A stretch of 64,000 nt of DNA, taken from the NCBI RefSeq assembly GCF_014650495.1, contig NZ_BMVB01000010.1, positions 62,001 to 126,000 on the forward strand, in the 5' to 3' direction. Numbering within the stretch: the first letter of the stretch is position 1; every line of letters starts with the position of its first letter. Under the pieces are notes generated by a model. It was not told where the DNA came from. It saw only the letters and a program-made list of their open reading frames with translations, and searched no databases. The translations under genes were made by a program, and so were the position numbers. Positions 41,841 to 49,992 of the stretch are shown here, one piece after another. The DNA comes from Streptomyces cinnamoneus (GTDB lineage Bacteria > Actinomycetota > Actinomycetes > Streptomycetales > Streptomycetaceae).

Positions 41841-43838
41841 ATGGTGTCCACGGCGCCCTACGGAGCCTGGCAGTCCCCCATCGACGCGGCCCTCGCCGCG
41901 GTGCACGACGGCAGGCCCGAGTTCGTGGGCACGGTCGGTGACGAGGTGTGGTGGCTCGCGCCGCGCCCCGCCGAGCACGGCCGGACGACCCTGGTCCGGC
42001 GGCGGCCCGACGGAGCCGAGGCCGTGGCCCTGCCCGCGCCGTGGAACGTCCGCAGCCGGGTGCTGGAGTACGGCGGCAGCCCGTGGGCGGCCGTGCCCCG
42101 GGCGGACGGCGGGCCGCTGGTGGTCTTCGTGCACTTCGCCGATCAGCGGCTGTACGCCTGGGAGCCGGACGGGGCGGCTGGCGCCGCGCCCCGGCCGCTG
42201 ACTCCGTGCTCGGCGGTGGGCGGCGGGCTGCGCTGGGCCGATCCGGTGCTGCTGCCGGAGCGCGGTGAAGTGTGGTGCGTGCTGGAGGAGTTCACGGGCG
42301 AGGGTCCGCAGGACGTGCGCCGGGTCATCGCGGCCGTGCCGCTGGACGGCTCGGCGGCCGACGACCGGTCCGCGGTGCGGGAGCTGAGCGACGACCACCA
42401 CCGCTTCGTCACCGGGCCCCGGCTCTCCCCGGACGGCCGGCGCGCCGCGTGGATCGCCTGGGACCATCCGCGCATGCCCTGGGACGGATCGGAGCTGAAG
42501 GTCGCCGACGTCACGGCCGGCGGGGCGGGCGCCCGGCTCTCCGGCGCCCGGACGGTCATGGGCGGCGCCGAGGAGGCGGTCGCCCAGGTGGAGTGGGCCC
42601 CGGACGGCCGGCTGCTCGTGGTCACCGACCGTACCGGCTGGTGGAACCTGCACCGCCTCGACGTGGACACCGGCCGGGTCGTCAACCTCTGTCGTCGCGA
42701 GGAGGAGTTCGGCGGCCCGCTGTGGCGGGTCGGGCAGCGCTGGTTCGTCCCGCTGGCCGCCGGCACGGTCGCCGTCGTGCACGGCCGCGGCGCCCAGACG
42801 CTGGGCATACTCGACCCCGAGACCGGGGAGCTGGTGGACGCCGCCGGGCCGTGGACGGAGTGGGCGCCGACGCTGGCGGCGAGCGGCACCCGGGTCCTCG
42901 GGATCGCAGCGAGCCCGCGCAGCGCGTACGAGGTGGTCGAGCTCGACACCTGTACCGGCCGGGCCCGTGCCGTCGGCGCCCGGCACAAGGACACGGTGGA
43001 CCCGGCGTACTACCCCGAGCCGCTCATCCGCACCTTCACCGGGCCGGACGGCAGGGACATCCACGCCCACGTCTATCCGCCGCACAGCCCCGACCACACG
43101 GCGCCCGCCGACGAGCTGCCGCCCTTCGTCATCTGGGCGCACGGCGGTCCCACCGGCCGTTCGCCGCTGGTGCTGGACCTGGAGATCGCCTACTTCACCT
43201 CGCGGGGCATAGGCGTGGCCCAGGTCAACTACGGTGGCTCCGCCGGCTACGGGCGCGAGTACCGCGAGCGGCTGCGGGGGCGGTGGGGGATCGTGGACGT
43301 CGAGGACTGCGCGGTCGTGGCCGAGGCGCTCGCCGGGGAGGGCACCGCCGACCGGGGCCGGCTGGCGATCCGGGGCGGCAGCGCGGGCGGCTGGACCACG
43401 GCGGTCTCGCTCGCCTCCACCGGCGTCTACGCCTGCGGTGCCATCGGCTATCCCGTGCTGGACCTGGCGACCTGGGCCGACGGCGGCACCCACGACTTCG
43501 AGTCCCACTACCTGGAGACGCTGGTCGGCCCGTTCATCGAGGTCCCCGACCGCTACCGCGAACGGTCACCGATGGGCCGGGTGGACCGGATATCGGCGGC
43601 CTTCGTGCTCCTGCAGGGCCTGGACGACCCGATCTGCCCGGCCGAGCAGAGCGAACGGTTCGTGGCGGCGATGGCCGGCCGGGGAGTGCCGCACGCCTAT
43701 CTCACCTTCGAGGGCGAGGGCCACGGCTTCCGCCGCGCGGAGACGGTGGCCAGGGCCCTGGAGGCGGAGCTCTCCCTCTACGCCCAGACGTTCGGCATCG
43801 ACGTGCGGGGCATACCGGTCCTGGCTCTCGCCACGTGA
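41841..43838 (+). CDS. S9-family prolyl-oligopeptidase-type serine peptidase
   Basis: 665 residues. The N-terminal beta-propeller (about 20-390) filters substrates. The C-terminal alpha/beta hydrolase (about 400-655) has the nucleophile in G-G-S-A-G-G, the oxyanion-region H-G-G-P-T, an Asp in G-L-D-D-P-I and the catalytic His in G-E-G-H-G-F. Cytoplasmic, cleaving oligopeptides as in dipeptidyl/acylaminoacyl peptidases. Completes a three-peptidase operon. The 254-bp spacer 43839-44092 shows no gene. Confidence 0.92.
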   Translation: MVSTAPYGAWQSPIDAALAAVHDGRPEFVGTVGDEVWWLAPRPAEHGRTTLVRRRPDGAEAVALPAPWNVRSRVLEYGGSPWAAVPRADGGPLVVFVHFADQRLYAWEPDGAAGAAPRPLTPCSAVGGGLRWADPVLLPERGEVWCVLEEFTGEGPQDVRRVIAAVPLDGSAADDRSAVRELSDDHHRFVTGPRLSPDGRRAAWIAWDHPRMPWDGSELKVADVTAGGAGARLSGARTVMGGAEEAVAQVEWAPDGRLLVVTDRTGWWNLHRLDVDTGRVVNLCRREEEFGGPLWRVGQRWFVPLAAGTVAVVHGRGAQTLGILDPETGELVDAAGPWTEWAPTLAASGTRVLGIAASPRSAYEVVELDTCTGRARAVGARHKDTVDPAYYPEPLIRTFTGPDGRDIHAHVYPPHSPDHTAPADELPPFVIWAHGGPTGRSPLVLDLEIAYFTSRGIGVAQVNYGGSAGYGREYRERLRGRWGIVDVEDCAVVAEALAGEGTADRGRLAIRGGSAGGWTTAVSLASTGVYACGAIGYPVLDLATWADGGTHDFESHYLETLVGPFIEVPDRYRERSPMGRVDRISAAFVLLQGLDDPICPAEQSERFVAAMAGRGVPHAYLTFEGEGHGFRRAETVARALEAELSLYAQTFGIDVRGIPVLALAT

Positions 43839-44092
43839 CGGGTGCGGGTGCGGGGCCGGGCGCGCCGGCTCGGCATCACGGCCTGGCACGCCGGCCCCCT
43901 ACGGCAGCCGGATGGTCCGGCTGACAGCCCCGTACCACGGGCCCCGCACCACAGGCCCGCACGTCGGCCCTCGTAAGACGGCCCGCACGGCAGCCGGGCG
44001 CCCCGGCGGTGACGGCCCGTAAGGACCGGTTCGGGGCATCGGCCGGTGGTCGGCGCTGTCGGCTCGGGGGCGGGTGCCGGCCTGTCCGGTGG

Positions 44093-44902
44093 CTACGCCG
44101 CGGGGGCGGGTGCGGCGGTCGGGGTTGTTGCGCGGGCTGCGGGGACGACCACGGGGGAGCCGTCGCCGGGGGCGGACAGGATGTCGGCCTCGATGCCGTA
44201 GAGCTCGCGCACGAGGGCTGCGTCGACGACCTCGCGGGAGGGGCCGTGCGCGACGATCCGGCCGTCGCGCAGGGCGACGACGGTGTCGGCGTAGCGGGCC
44301 GCGCTCGCCAGGTCGTGCAGCACCATCACCACGGTGCGGCCGGCCGCCGCCACCTCCCGCACCAGCTCCAGGACATCCACGGCGTGCCCCAGGTCGAGGG
44401 CGCTCGTCGGCTCGTCCAGCAGCACGATGGGCGTCTCCTGGGCCAGGACCATGGCCAGCCAGCAGCGTTGGCGCTGGCCGCCGGAGAGCTGGTCGAGGCG
44501 GCGCCCGGCCAGCTCGGCGGTGCCGGTGGCCCGCAGCGCGGACTCCACGGCCTGCTCGTCCTCGCGCGACCACTGCCGGAAGAGGCCCTGGTGCGGGTGG
44601 CGTCCGTAGCGGACGAGCCCCGCGACGGTCACCGCCTCGGGAGCCTGCGGGGACTGGGGGAGGAGGGCGATGCGGTGCGCCGCTCTGCGCGGGGTGAGGG
44701 CCCAGACGTCGGCGTCGCCGATCCGGACCGTGCCCGACTCGGGCTGGTGCAGCCGGGCGATCGCGCGCAACAGGGTGGACTTTCCACAGCCGTTGGGGCC
44801 CACGACGGCTACCACCTGGCCCTCGGGGACGGTGAGGTCCACGCCGTGCACGACCGGGCGGCCCGGATATCCGGCGGTGAGCTGTTCGACGACAAGGCGC
44901 AT
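44093..44902 (-). CDS. Siderophore/Fe(III) ABC transporter ATP-binding protein (FepC-like)
   Basis: 269-residue ATPase of the FecE/FepC class: Walker A G-P-N-G-C-G-K-S-T, signature L-S-G-G-Q-R-Q-R, Walker B L-L-D-E-P-T-S-A-L-D and switch V-L-H-D. The C-terminal about 25 residues are an Ala/Thr/Pro tail. It stands alone: no permease or binding protein is in the window, so it must work with subunits encoded elsewhere. It diverges from the dhb operon, and its promoter carries an iron box ending at the ATG. Confidence 0.92.
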   Translation of the reverse strand: MRLVVEQLTAGYPGRPVVHGVDLTVPEGQVVAVVGPNGCGKSTLLRAIARLHQPESGTVRIGDADVWALTPRRAAHRIALLPQSPQAPEAVTVAGLVRYGRHPHQGLFRQWSREDEQAVESALRATGTAELAGRRLDQLSGGQRQRCWLAMVLAQETPIVLLDEPTSALDLGHAVDVLELVREVAAAGRTVVMVLHDLASAARYADTVVALRDGRIVAHGPSREVVDAALVRELYGIEADILSAPGDGSPVVVPAARATTPTAAPAPAA

Positions 44903-44920
44903 GAGGTTAGCCTAACCTAA
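44902..44920 (-). promoter_or_regulatory. Iron box over the leaderless promoter of the ABC ATPase
   Basis: Minus strand TTAGGTTAGGCTAACCTCA, one mismatch from the DmdR/IdeR 19-bp consensus; its last base is the A of the ATG. TAGGCT (44914-44909) with six bases before the ATG looks like a leaderless -10 buried in the box. Repression by iron-loaded DmdR is expected. Confidence 0.85.
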
Positions 44921-45036
44921 CAATCGGCTTCGGTTTCTCGGGCGTTCCCCTTCGCCCTCCTGGATTTTGACGAACCGCCGCGCTCGCCACCCACATGTTC
45001 GCTTGCACGTCAATTCCCTCGGCCGGGCCGGTCATG

Positions 45037-45055
45037 TAAGGTAAGCCTTACCTAA
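45037..45055 (+). promoter_or_regulatory. Iron box of the dhb operon
   Basis: TAAGGTAAGCCTTACCTAA: arms match at eight of nine positions around the centre, fitting the DmdR/IdeR consensus. It starts with a -10-like TAAGGT and lies 11 bp before the dhbA ATG. It should repress catechol siderophore synthesis when iron is sufficient. Confidence 0.9.
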
Positions 45056-45065
45056 TTCGAACGGA

Positions 45066-45860
45066 ATGGGGGAAACCGTCGTGGAGCAGTCCGAACTCGC
45101 CGGCCGGATCGCGTTGGTCACCGGCGCCGGACAAGGCATAGGCGAGGCCGTGACCCGCGCCCTCGTCGCACGGGGGGCGCGCGTCGCGGCCGTCGACGCG
45201 ACACCGGACGGCATCGAGAAGCTCGCCGCGGAATTCGGGGCCGACGTGGTGGCCCCTTACGCCGCCGACGTCTCCGACGGCAAAGCCGTCGAAGCCGTCG
45301 TCGACGATGCGGAACGCACCTTCGGCCCGCTCGACATCCTCGTCAACGTCGCCGGAGTGCTGCGCACTTCACCGGTCGTCGACATCTCCGACGAGGACTG
45401 GGAGCGCACCTTCGCCGTCAACTCCACCGGCGTCTTCAACGCCTCCCGGGCCGCCGCCCGCCGCATGGGCGAGCGCCGCAGCGGATGCATCGTCACCGTC
45501 GGCTCCAACGCCGCGGGCGTGCCGCGCACGAGCATGGCCGCGTACGCCGCCTCCAAGGCCGCCGCGACGATGTTCACCAAATGCCTCGGGCTCGAACTCG
45601 CCCGCAGCGGCGTCCGGTGCAACGTCGTCTCCCCGGGCTCGACCGACACGGCGATGCAGCGCTCGCTGTGGTCCGACGAGCAGGCACCCGCCCGCGTCAT
45701 CGACGGCGACCCCGCCTCGTACCGCGTCGGCATCCCCCTCGGCCGCATCGCCGACGCCTCCGACATCGCCGACGCGGTCCTCTTCCTGGTCTCCGACCGT
45801 GCCCGGCACATCACGATGCACGACCTCTACGTCGACGGCGGTGCCACGCTGCGCGCCTGA
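45066..45860 (+). CDS. dhbA: 2,3-dihydro-2,3-dihydroxybenzoate dehydrogenase
   Basis: SDR-family enzyme, 264 residues, oxidising 2,3-dihydro-DHB to 2,3-dihydroxybenzoate with NAD+. Cofactor motif T-G-A-G-Q-G-I-G (about 19-26), N-V-A-G and catalytic Ser/Tyr-x3-Lys (Y-A-A-S-K) are intact. A GTG at 45081 preceded by GGGGGA is an alternative start five codons in. First gene of the iron-regulated dhb operon. A 321-bp gap separates it from dhbC. Confidence 0.92.
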   Translation: MGETVVEQSELAGRIALVTGAGQGIGEAVTRALVARGARVAAVDATPDGIEKLAAEFGADVVAPYAADVSDGKAVEAVVDDAERTFGPLDILVNVAGVLRTSPVVDISDEDWERTFAVNSTGVFNASRAAARRMGERRSGCIVTVGSNAAGVPRTSMAAYAASKAAATMFTKCLGLELARSGVRCNVVSPGSTDTAMQRSLWSDEQAPARVIDGDPASYRVGIPLGRIADASDIADAVLFLVSDRARHITMHDLYVDGGATLRA

Positions 45861-46102
45861 CGCCACGTCAGAATCCTCGCCACCGCGACCGATTGACCGC
45901 CCCGCCCGTGCCCGGCCCCAACACGGCCCGCACCGCCCGGCCCGGCTGCCGTCCGATCGCCCTCGGGCGAGCGCGCAACAAGCTCGATCCGCGCGCCCCC
46001 TCACCCGATGAGGCGTCAGGCGCAAGCGCATGCGCACCGGCACCCACAACCGCCCGCCCCGCACCACCACGTCCCTCCCGAGGCCGGGACGGGTCCGCCC
46101 CG

Positions 46103-46129
46103 GACCGGGGACGGGCCCCGTCCCCGGTC
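46103..46129 (+). other. Stem-loop in the dhbA-dhbC gap
   Basis: GACCGGGGACGG (46103-46114), loop GCC, CCGTCCCCGGTC (46118-46129): a perfect 12-bp stem, 53 bp before dhbC. The rest of 45861-46181 is GC-rich and gene-free. It may attenuate transcription or protect mRNA ends; no second iron box is seen. Confidence 0.6.
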
Positions 46130-46181
46130 GTCAACCCCCACCACCCACCCGGTGCGATCCACCGGAGGAACGGAGCAGCAG

Positions 46182-47435
46182 GTGACCACGGTTCACCACG
46201 TCGCCGGCCGGCCGAGCGAGTCCGGCGTCCGCCCGGACGGGCGGCCCGCAGCGCAGGGCGTGCAACCCGCGGACCCGACGGCCACCGTCGGCGCCGCCAC
46301 CTCGCTGCTGGACGCCTACGAACCGGGCCGCGCCCGCTTCTTCTCCTCGCCCACCCGCACCCTCCTCGCCCACGGCGTCCGGGCCGAGGTACCGCACGGC
46401 GAGGCGCCCCTGCACTGGCGCGTCACCCGGACCCTCGACGCCGAACTGCTCGCGGGCAACCCCGCCCCGGTCGTCATCGGCGCCGTGCCCTTCGACCACG
46501 CCGCCCCCGCCGCCCTCGCCGTGCCCGAGGCCGTCCGCTGGGCACCGGCGCTCGCCCAGGACCCGCTCGTCGCGCTCCCCGCCGACGCACCCGCCGCCGC
46601 CGACTGGGACGTCCGCCCCGTGCCCGAGCCCGCCGGCTACGGCAGAGCCGTCGCCGAGGCCGTACGCCGCATGCGGCGCGGCGAGTTCAGCAAGGTCGTC
46701 CTCGCCCGCACCCTGGAACTCCGTTCCTCCCGCGACCTCGACCTGCCCACGCTGCTGCAGCGCCTCGCCCGCCGCGACCCCACCGGCTACACCTTCGCCG
46801 TGCCCTCCGGCCCCCGCCGCACCCTGCTCGGCGCCAGCCCCGAGCTCCTCGTCTCCCGGCGCGGCGGCAGGATCGTCGCCAACCCCCTCGCCGGTTCCAC
46901 CCCCCGCAGCGCCGACCTCGCCGAGGACGTGCGCCGTGCCGCCGCACTGCTGGAATCCGCGAAGGACCTCCACGAGCACGCCGTCGTCGTGGACGCCGTC
47001 CGCGAGGCCCTCGCCCCCTACTGCCGCACCCTCGACGTGCCCGTGCGCCCCACGCTCGTCCGGACCGCCACCATGTGGCACCTGTCCACGACCGTGGTCG
47101 GCGCCCCGGCCGACCCTGCCGTCTCCGCGCTCGAACTGGCCTGCGCCCTGCACCCCACCCCGGCCGTGTGCGGCACGCCCACCGCCACCGCCCGCAGCGT
47201 CATCGGCGAGCTCGAACCCTTCGACCGGGGCGCCTACACCGGCATGGTCGGCTGGAGCGACGCGAGCGGCGACGGCGAATGGGTCGTCACCATCCGCTGC
47301 GCCGAGGCCGAGGGGCGCACCCTGCGGCTCTTCGCCGGCGCGGGCGTCGTCGAGCAGTCCTCGCCGGAGGCGGAGACCGCCGAGACGGCCGCCAAGTTCC
47401 AGACGTTCCTGCAGGCAGTAGGGGTGGACCAGTGA
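46182..47435 (+). CDS. dhbC: Isochorismate synthase
   Basis: 417-residue Mg2+ enzyme converting chorismate to isochorismate, the entry step of DHB synthesis. The chorismate-binding fold is clear: F-S-K-V-V-L-A-R, L-L-G-A-S-P-E-L-L-V, N-P-L-A-G-S-T-P-R and G-T-P-T-A-T-A in the C-terminal half. GTG at 46182 with GGAG six bases upstream; the frame extends upstream without conservation. It overlaps dhbE by 4 bp (GTGA). Confidence 0.93.
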   Translation: MTTVHHVAGRPSESGVRPDGRPAAQGVQPADPTATVGAATSLLDAYEPGRARFFSSPTRTLLAHGVRAEVPHGEAPLHWRVTRTLDAELLAGNPAPVVIGAVPFDHAAPAALAVPEAVRWAPALAQDPLVALPADAPAAADWDVRPVPEPAGYGRAVAEAVRRMRRGEFSKVVLARTLELRSSRDLDLPTLLQRLARRDPTGYTFAVPSGPRRTLLGASPELLVSRRGGRIVANPLAGSTPRSADLAEDVRRAAALLESAKDLHEHAVVVDAVREALAPYCRTLDVPVRPTLVRTATMWHLSTTVVGAPADPAVSALELACALHPTPAVCGTPTATARSVIGELEPFDRGAYTGMVGWSDASGDGEWVVTIRCAEAEGRTLRLFAGAGVVEQSSPEAETAETAAKFQTFLQAVGVDQ

Positions 47436-49105
47436 TACAGCCGACCATCGACGCGCCGGGCTACCCGGCCGAGTTCGCCGAGCGCTACCGGGCGGCCGGA
47501 TACTGGCGCGGCGAAACGTTCGGGCAGATGCTGCGCGAGCGGGCCGACCGGCATCCCGACCGGGTGGCCGTCGTCGACCCCACCGGGACGGCGCACGGCG
47601 AGGAAGCCCGCCGCTGGACCTACGGCGAACTCGACGCGCGCGCCGACCGGATGGCCGCCGGCTTCCTCGCGCACGGCATCGGCAAGGGCGACCGCGTCGT
47701 CGTCCAGCTGCCGAACGTCGCCGAGTTCTTCGAGGTGATCTTCGCTCTCTTCCGCATCGGCGCCCTGCCCGTCTTCGCGCTGCCCGCGCACCGCGACACC
47801 GAGATCCGCCACTTCTGCGCCTTCACCGAGGCCGCCGCCTACATCGTCGCCGACGTCGCCGAGGGCTACGACTACCGGGTGCTGGCCGGCCGGATCCGAG
47901 CCGACGTGCCCACCCTCCGGCACGTCTTCGTCGTCGGCGAGCCGGGCGAGCACACCGCCCTCGCCGACGTCCCCGCCGACCCCGTCGTCATCGAGGACGC
48001 GCCCGCCCCCCACGAGCTGGCCTTCCTCCAGCTCTCCGGCGGCTCCACCGGCGTGCCCAAACTCATTCCGCGCACCCACGACGACTACCTCTACTCGCTG
48101 TGGGGCTCCAACGAGATCTGCGGCGTCGACGAACACAGCGTCTACCTCTGCGCCCTGCCCGCCGCCCACAACTTCCCGCTCAGCTCGCCCGGCACGCTCG
48201 GCGCCCTCTACGCCGGCGCCCGCGTCGTCCTGGCCCCGCGCCCCAGCCCGGACGTCGCCTTCCCGCTCATCGAGCGCGAGGGCGTCACCCTCACCGGTCT
48301 CGTACCGCCGCTCGCCCTGGTGTGGACCGAGGCCGCGGCGGCCGGCGAGCACGACCTGTCCAGCCTCGACGTCCTCCTCGTCGGCGGCGCGAAGTTCAGC
48401 GAGGAGGCCGCCCGACGGGTGCGTCCGGCGCTCGGCTGCACCCTGCAGCAGGTCTTCGGCATGGCGGAGGGCCTGGTCAACTACACCCGGCTCGACGACC
48501 CCGAGGAGACCATCGTCACCACCCAGGGCCGGCCGATCTCGCCCGACGACGAGATCCGCGTCGTCGACGACGCGGACGAGGACCTGCCGCCCGGGGCCAC
48601 CGGCCACCTCCTCACCCGCGGCCCGTACACCATCCGCGGCTACTGGCGGGCCCCCGAGCACAACGCCGCGTCCTTCACCGCCGACGGCTTCTACCGCACC
48701 GGCGACGTCGTACGGCTCACCGCCACCGGCCACATCGTCGTCGAGGGCCGCGCCAAGGACCAGATCAACCGCGGCGGCGAGAAGGTCGCCGCCGAGGAGA
48801 TCGAGAACCACATCCTCGCCCACCCCTCCGTCCACGACGTCGCCGTCGTCTCCATGCCCGACGACTACCTCGGCGAGCGCACCTGCGCCTACGTCGTGCT
48901 GCGCGAGGAAGCCGAGCCGGTCAGGTCCGTTGCGATCAGGAAGTTCGTGCGCGAGCGCGGCCTGGCCGCCTTCAAGGTGCCCGACCGGGTCGAGTTCGTC
49001 GACGCGTTCCCGCAGACCGGCATCGGCAAGGTCTCCAAGAAGGACCTCCGCGCGGCCATCGCCGCCCGCCTCCGCGAACCCGCCGTCGCCGCCACCCAGC
49101 ACTGA
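47432..49105 (+). CDS. dhbE: 2,3-dihydroxybenzoate--AMP ligase
   Basis: 557-residue stand-alone adenylation enzyme activating 2,3-DHB and loading it on the aryl carrier protein. Core A3 L-S-G-G-S-T-G-V-P-K is intact. The aryl-acid pocket signature A-H-N-F-P-L-S-S-P-G, A7 Y-R-T-G-D and A10 lysine context G-K-V-S-K-K-D-L match EntE/DhbE. GTG start inside the dhbC stop. Confidence 0.95.
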   Translation: MIQPTIDAPGYPAEFAERYRAAGYWRGETFGQMLRERADRHPDRVAVVDPTGTAHGEEARRWTYGELDARADRMAAGFLAHGIGKGDRVVVQLPNVAEFFEVIFALFRIGALPVFALPAHRDTEIRHFCAFTEAAAYIVADVAEGYDYRVLAGRIRADVPTLRHVFVVGEPGEHTALADVPADPVVIEDAPAPHELAFLQLSGGSTGVPKLIPRTHDDYLYSLWGSNEICGVDEHSVYLCALPAAHNFPLSSPGTLGALYAGARVVLAPRPSPDVAFPLIEREGVTLTGLVPPLALVWTEAAAAGEHDLSSLDVLLVGGAKFSEEAARRVRPALGCTLQQVFGMAEGLVNYTRLDDPEETIVTTQGRPISPDDEIRVVDDADEDLPPGATGHLLTRGPYTIRGYWRAPEHNAASFTADGFYRTGDVVRLTATGHIVVEGRAKDQINRGGEKVAAEEIENHILAHPSVHDVAVVSMPDDYLGERTCAYVVLREEAEPVRSVAIRKFVRERGLAAFKVPDRVEFVDAFPQTGIGKVSKKDLRAAIAARLREPAVAATQH

Positions 49106-49123
49106 GAAAGGCCCCACACCACC

Positions 49124-49756
49124 ATGGCGCTCCCTGCCATCGCCCCCTACCCCATGCCCACCGAGGCCGGCCTGCCCGCCAACAAGGTGGACTGGACCGT
49201 CGACCCGGACCGCGCGGTCCTGCTCGTCCACGACCTGCAGAACTACTTCCTCGGCGCCTTCGATCCGGACGCCTCGCCCGTCACCGAGCTGCTGGCCAAC
49301 GTCGGCCGGCTGAAGAAGGACTGCGCCCGGCTCGGCATCCCCGTCCTGTACTCCGCCCAGCCCGGCGGCCAGAGCGCCGCCGAGCGCGGTCTCCAGCAGG
49401 ACTTCTGGGGCCCCGGCCTGCCCGCCGACCCGCACGCCGAGGCCATCGCCGAGGCGGTCGCACCGAGCGGGGACGACAGGGTCCTCACGAAGTGGAAGTA
49501 CAGCGCGTTCGTCCGCACCGACCTCGCCGAGCGCATGGCGGCACAGGGCCGCGACCAGCTGATCATCGTCGGTGTGTACGCCCACATCGGCGTCATGACG
49601 AGCGCCTGCGACGCCTGGATGCGCGACATCCAGCCCTTCCTGGTCGCCGACGCCGTCGCCGACTTCTGTGCCGAGGACCACGCGACGGCGCTGCGCTGGG
49701 CGGCCGCCACGTGCGCGGTCGTCACCACCACCGACCGCGTCCTCGAAGGGAAGTGA
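49124..49756 (+). CDS. dhbB: Isochorismatase
   Basis: 210-residue hydrolase turning isochorismate into 2,3-dihydro-DHB and pyruvate. The catalytic Asp (V-H-D-L-Q-N-Y-F) and Lys (K-W-K-Y-S-A-F) are present. The position usually Cys in EntB/DhbB (G-V-Y-A-H-I-G-C) is Val here, as tolerated in PhzD-type enzymes. Unlike EntB, the protein ends after the hydrolase domain; the aryl carrier is a separate gene 5 bp downstream. GAAAGG 8-13 bases before the ATG is a modest ribosome site. Confidence 0.94.
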   Translation: MALPAIAPYPMPTEAGLPANKVDWTVDPDRAVLLVHDLQNYFLGAFDPDASPVTELLANVGRLKKDCARLGIPVLYSAQPGGQSAAERGLQQDFWGPGLPADPHAEAIAEAVAPSGDDRVLTKWKYSAFVRTDLAERMAAQGRDQLIIVGVYAHIGVMTSACDAWMRDIQPFLVADAVADFCAEDHATALRWAAATCAVVTTTDRVLEGK

Positions 49757-49761
49757 GCACC

Positions 49762-49992
49762 ATGGCCCTCACGCTCGAACAGATCCGCGCCGACGTCGCC
49801 GACGTGCTGGGCGAGGACCCCGCCGACATCCCCGGCGACGAGAACCTCGTGGACTACGGCCTCGACTCCGTCCGCATCATGACCCTCGTCGAGCGCTGGC
49901 GTCGCGAGCACGGCACCGAGGTCACCTTCGTCGACCTGGCCGAGAAGCCGGCCATCGAGCAGTGGGCACCCCTGCTGGGGGCCCGGGCATGA
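49762..49992 (+). CDS. Stand-alone aryl carrier protein
   Basis: 76-residue acyl-carrier fold with the phosphopantetheine serine at Ser36 (Y-G-L-D-S-V-R-I-M). It corresponds to the C-terminal domain of EntB/DhbB, split off here. It should carry 2,3-DHB from DhbE to the condensation domain encoded next, with which it overlaps by 4 bp (ATGA). A 4'-phosphopantetheinyl transferase is not in the window. Confidence 0.92.
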   Translation: MALTLEQIRADVADVLGEDPADIPGDENLVDYGLDSVRIMTLVERWRREHGTEVTFVDLAEKPAIEQWAPLLGARA

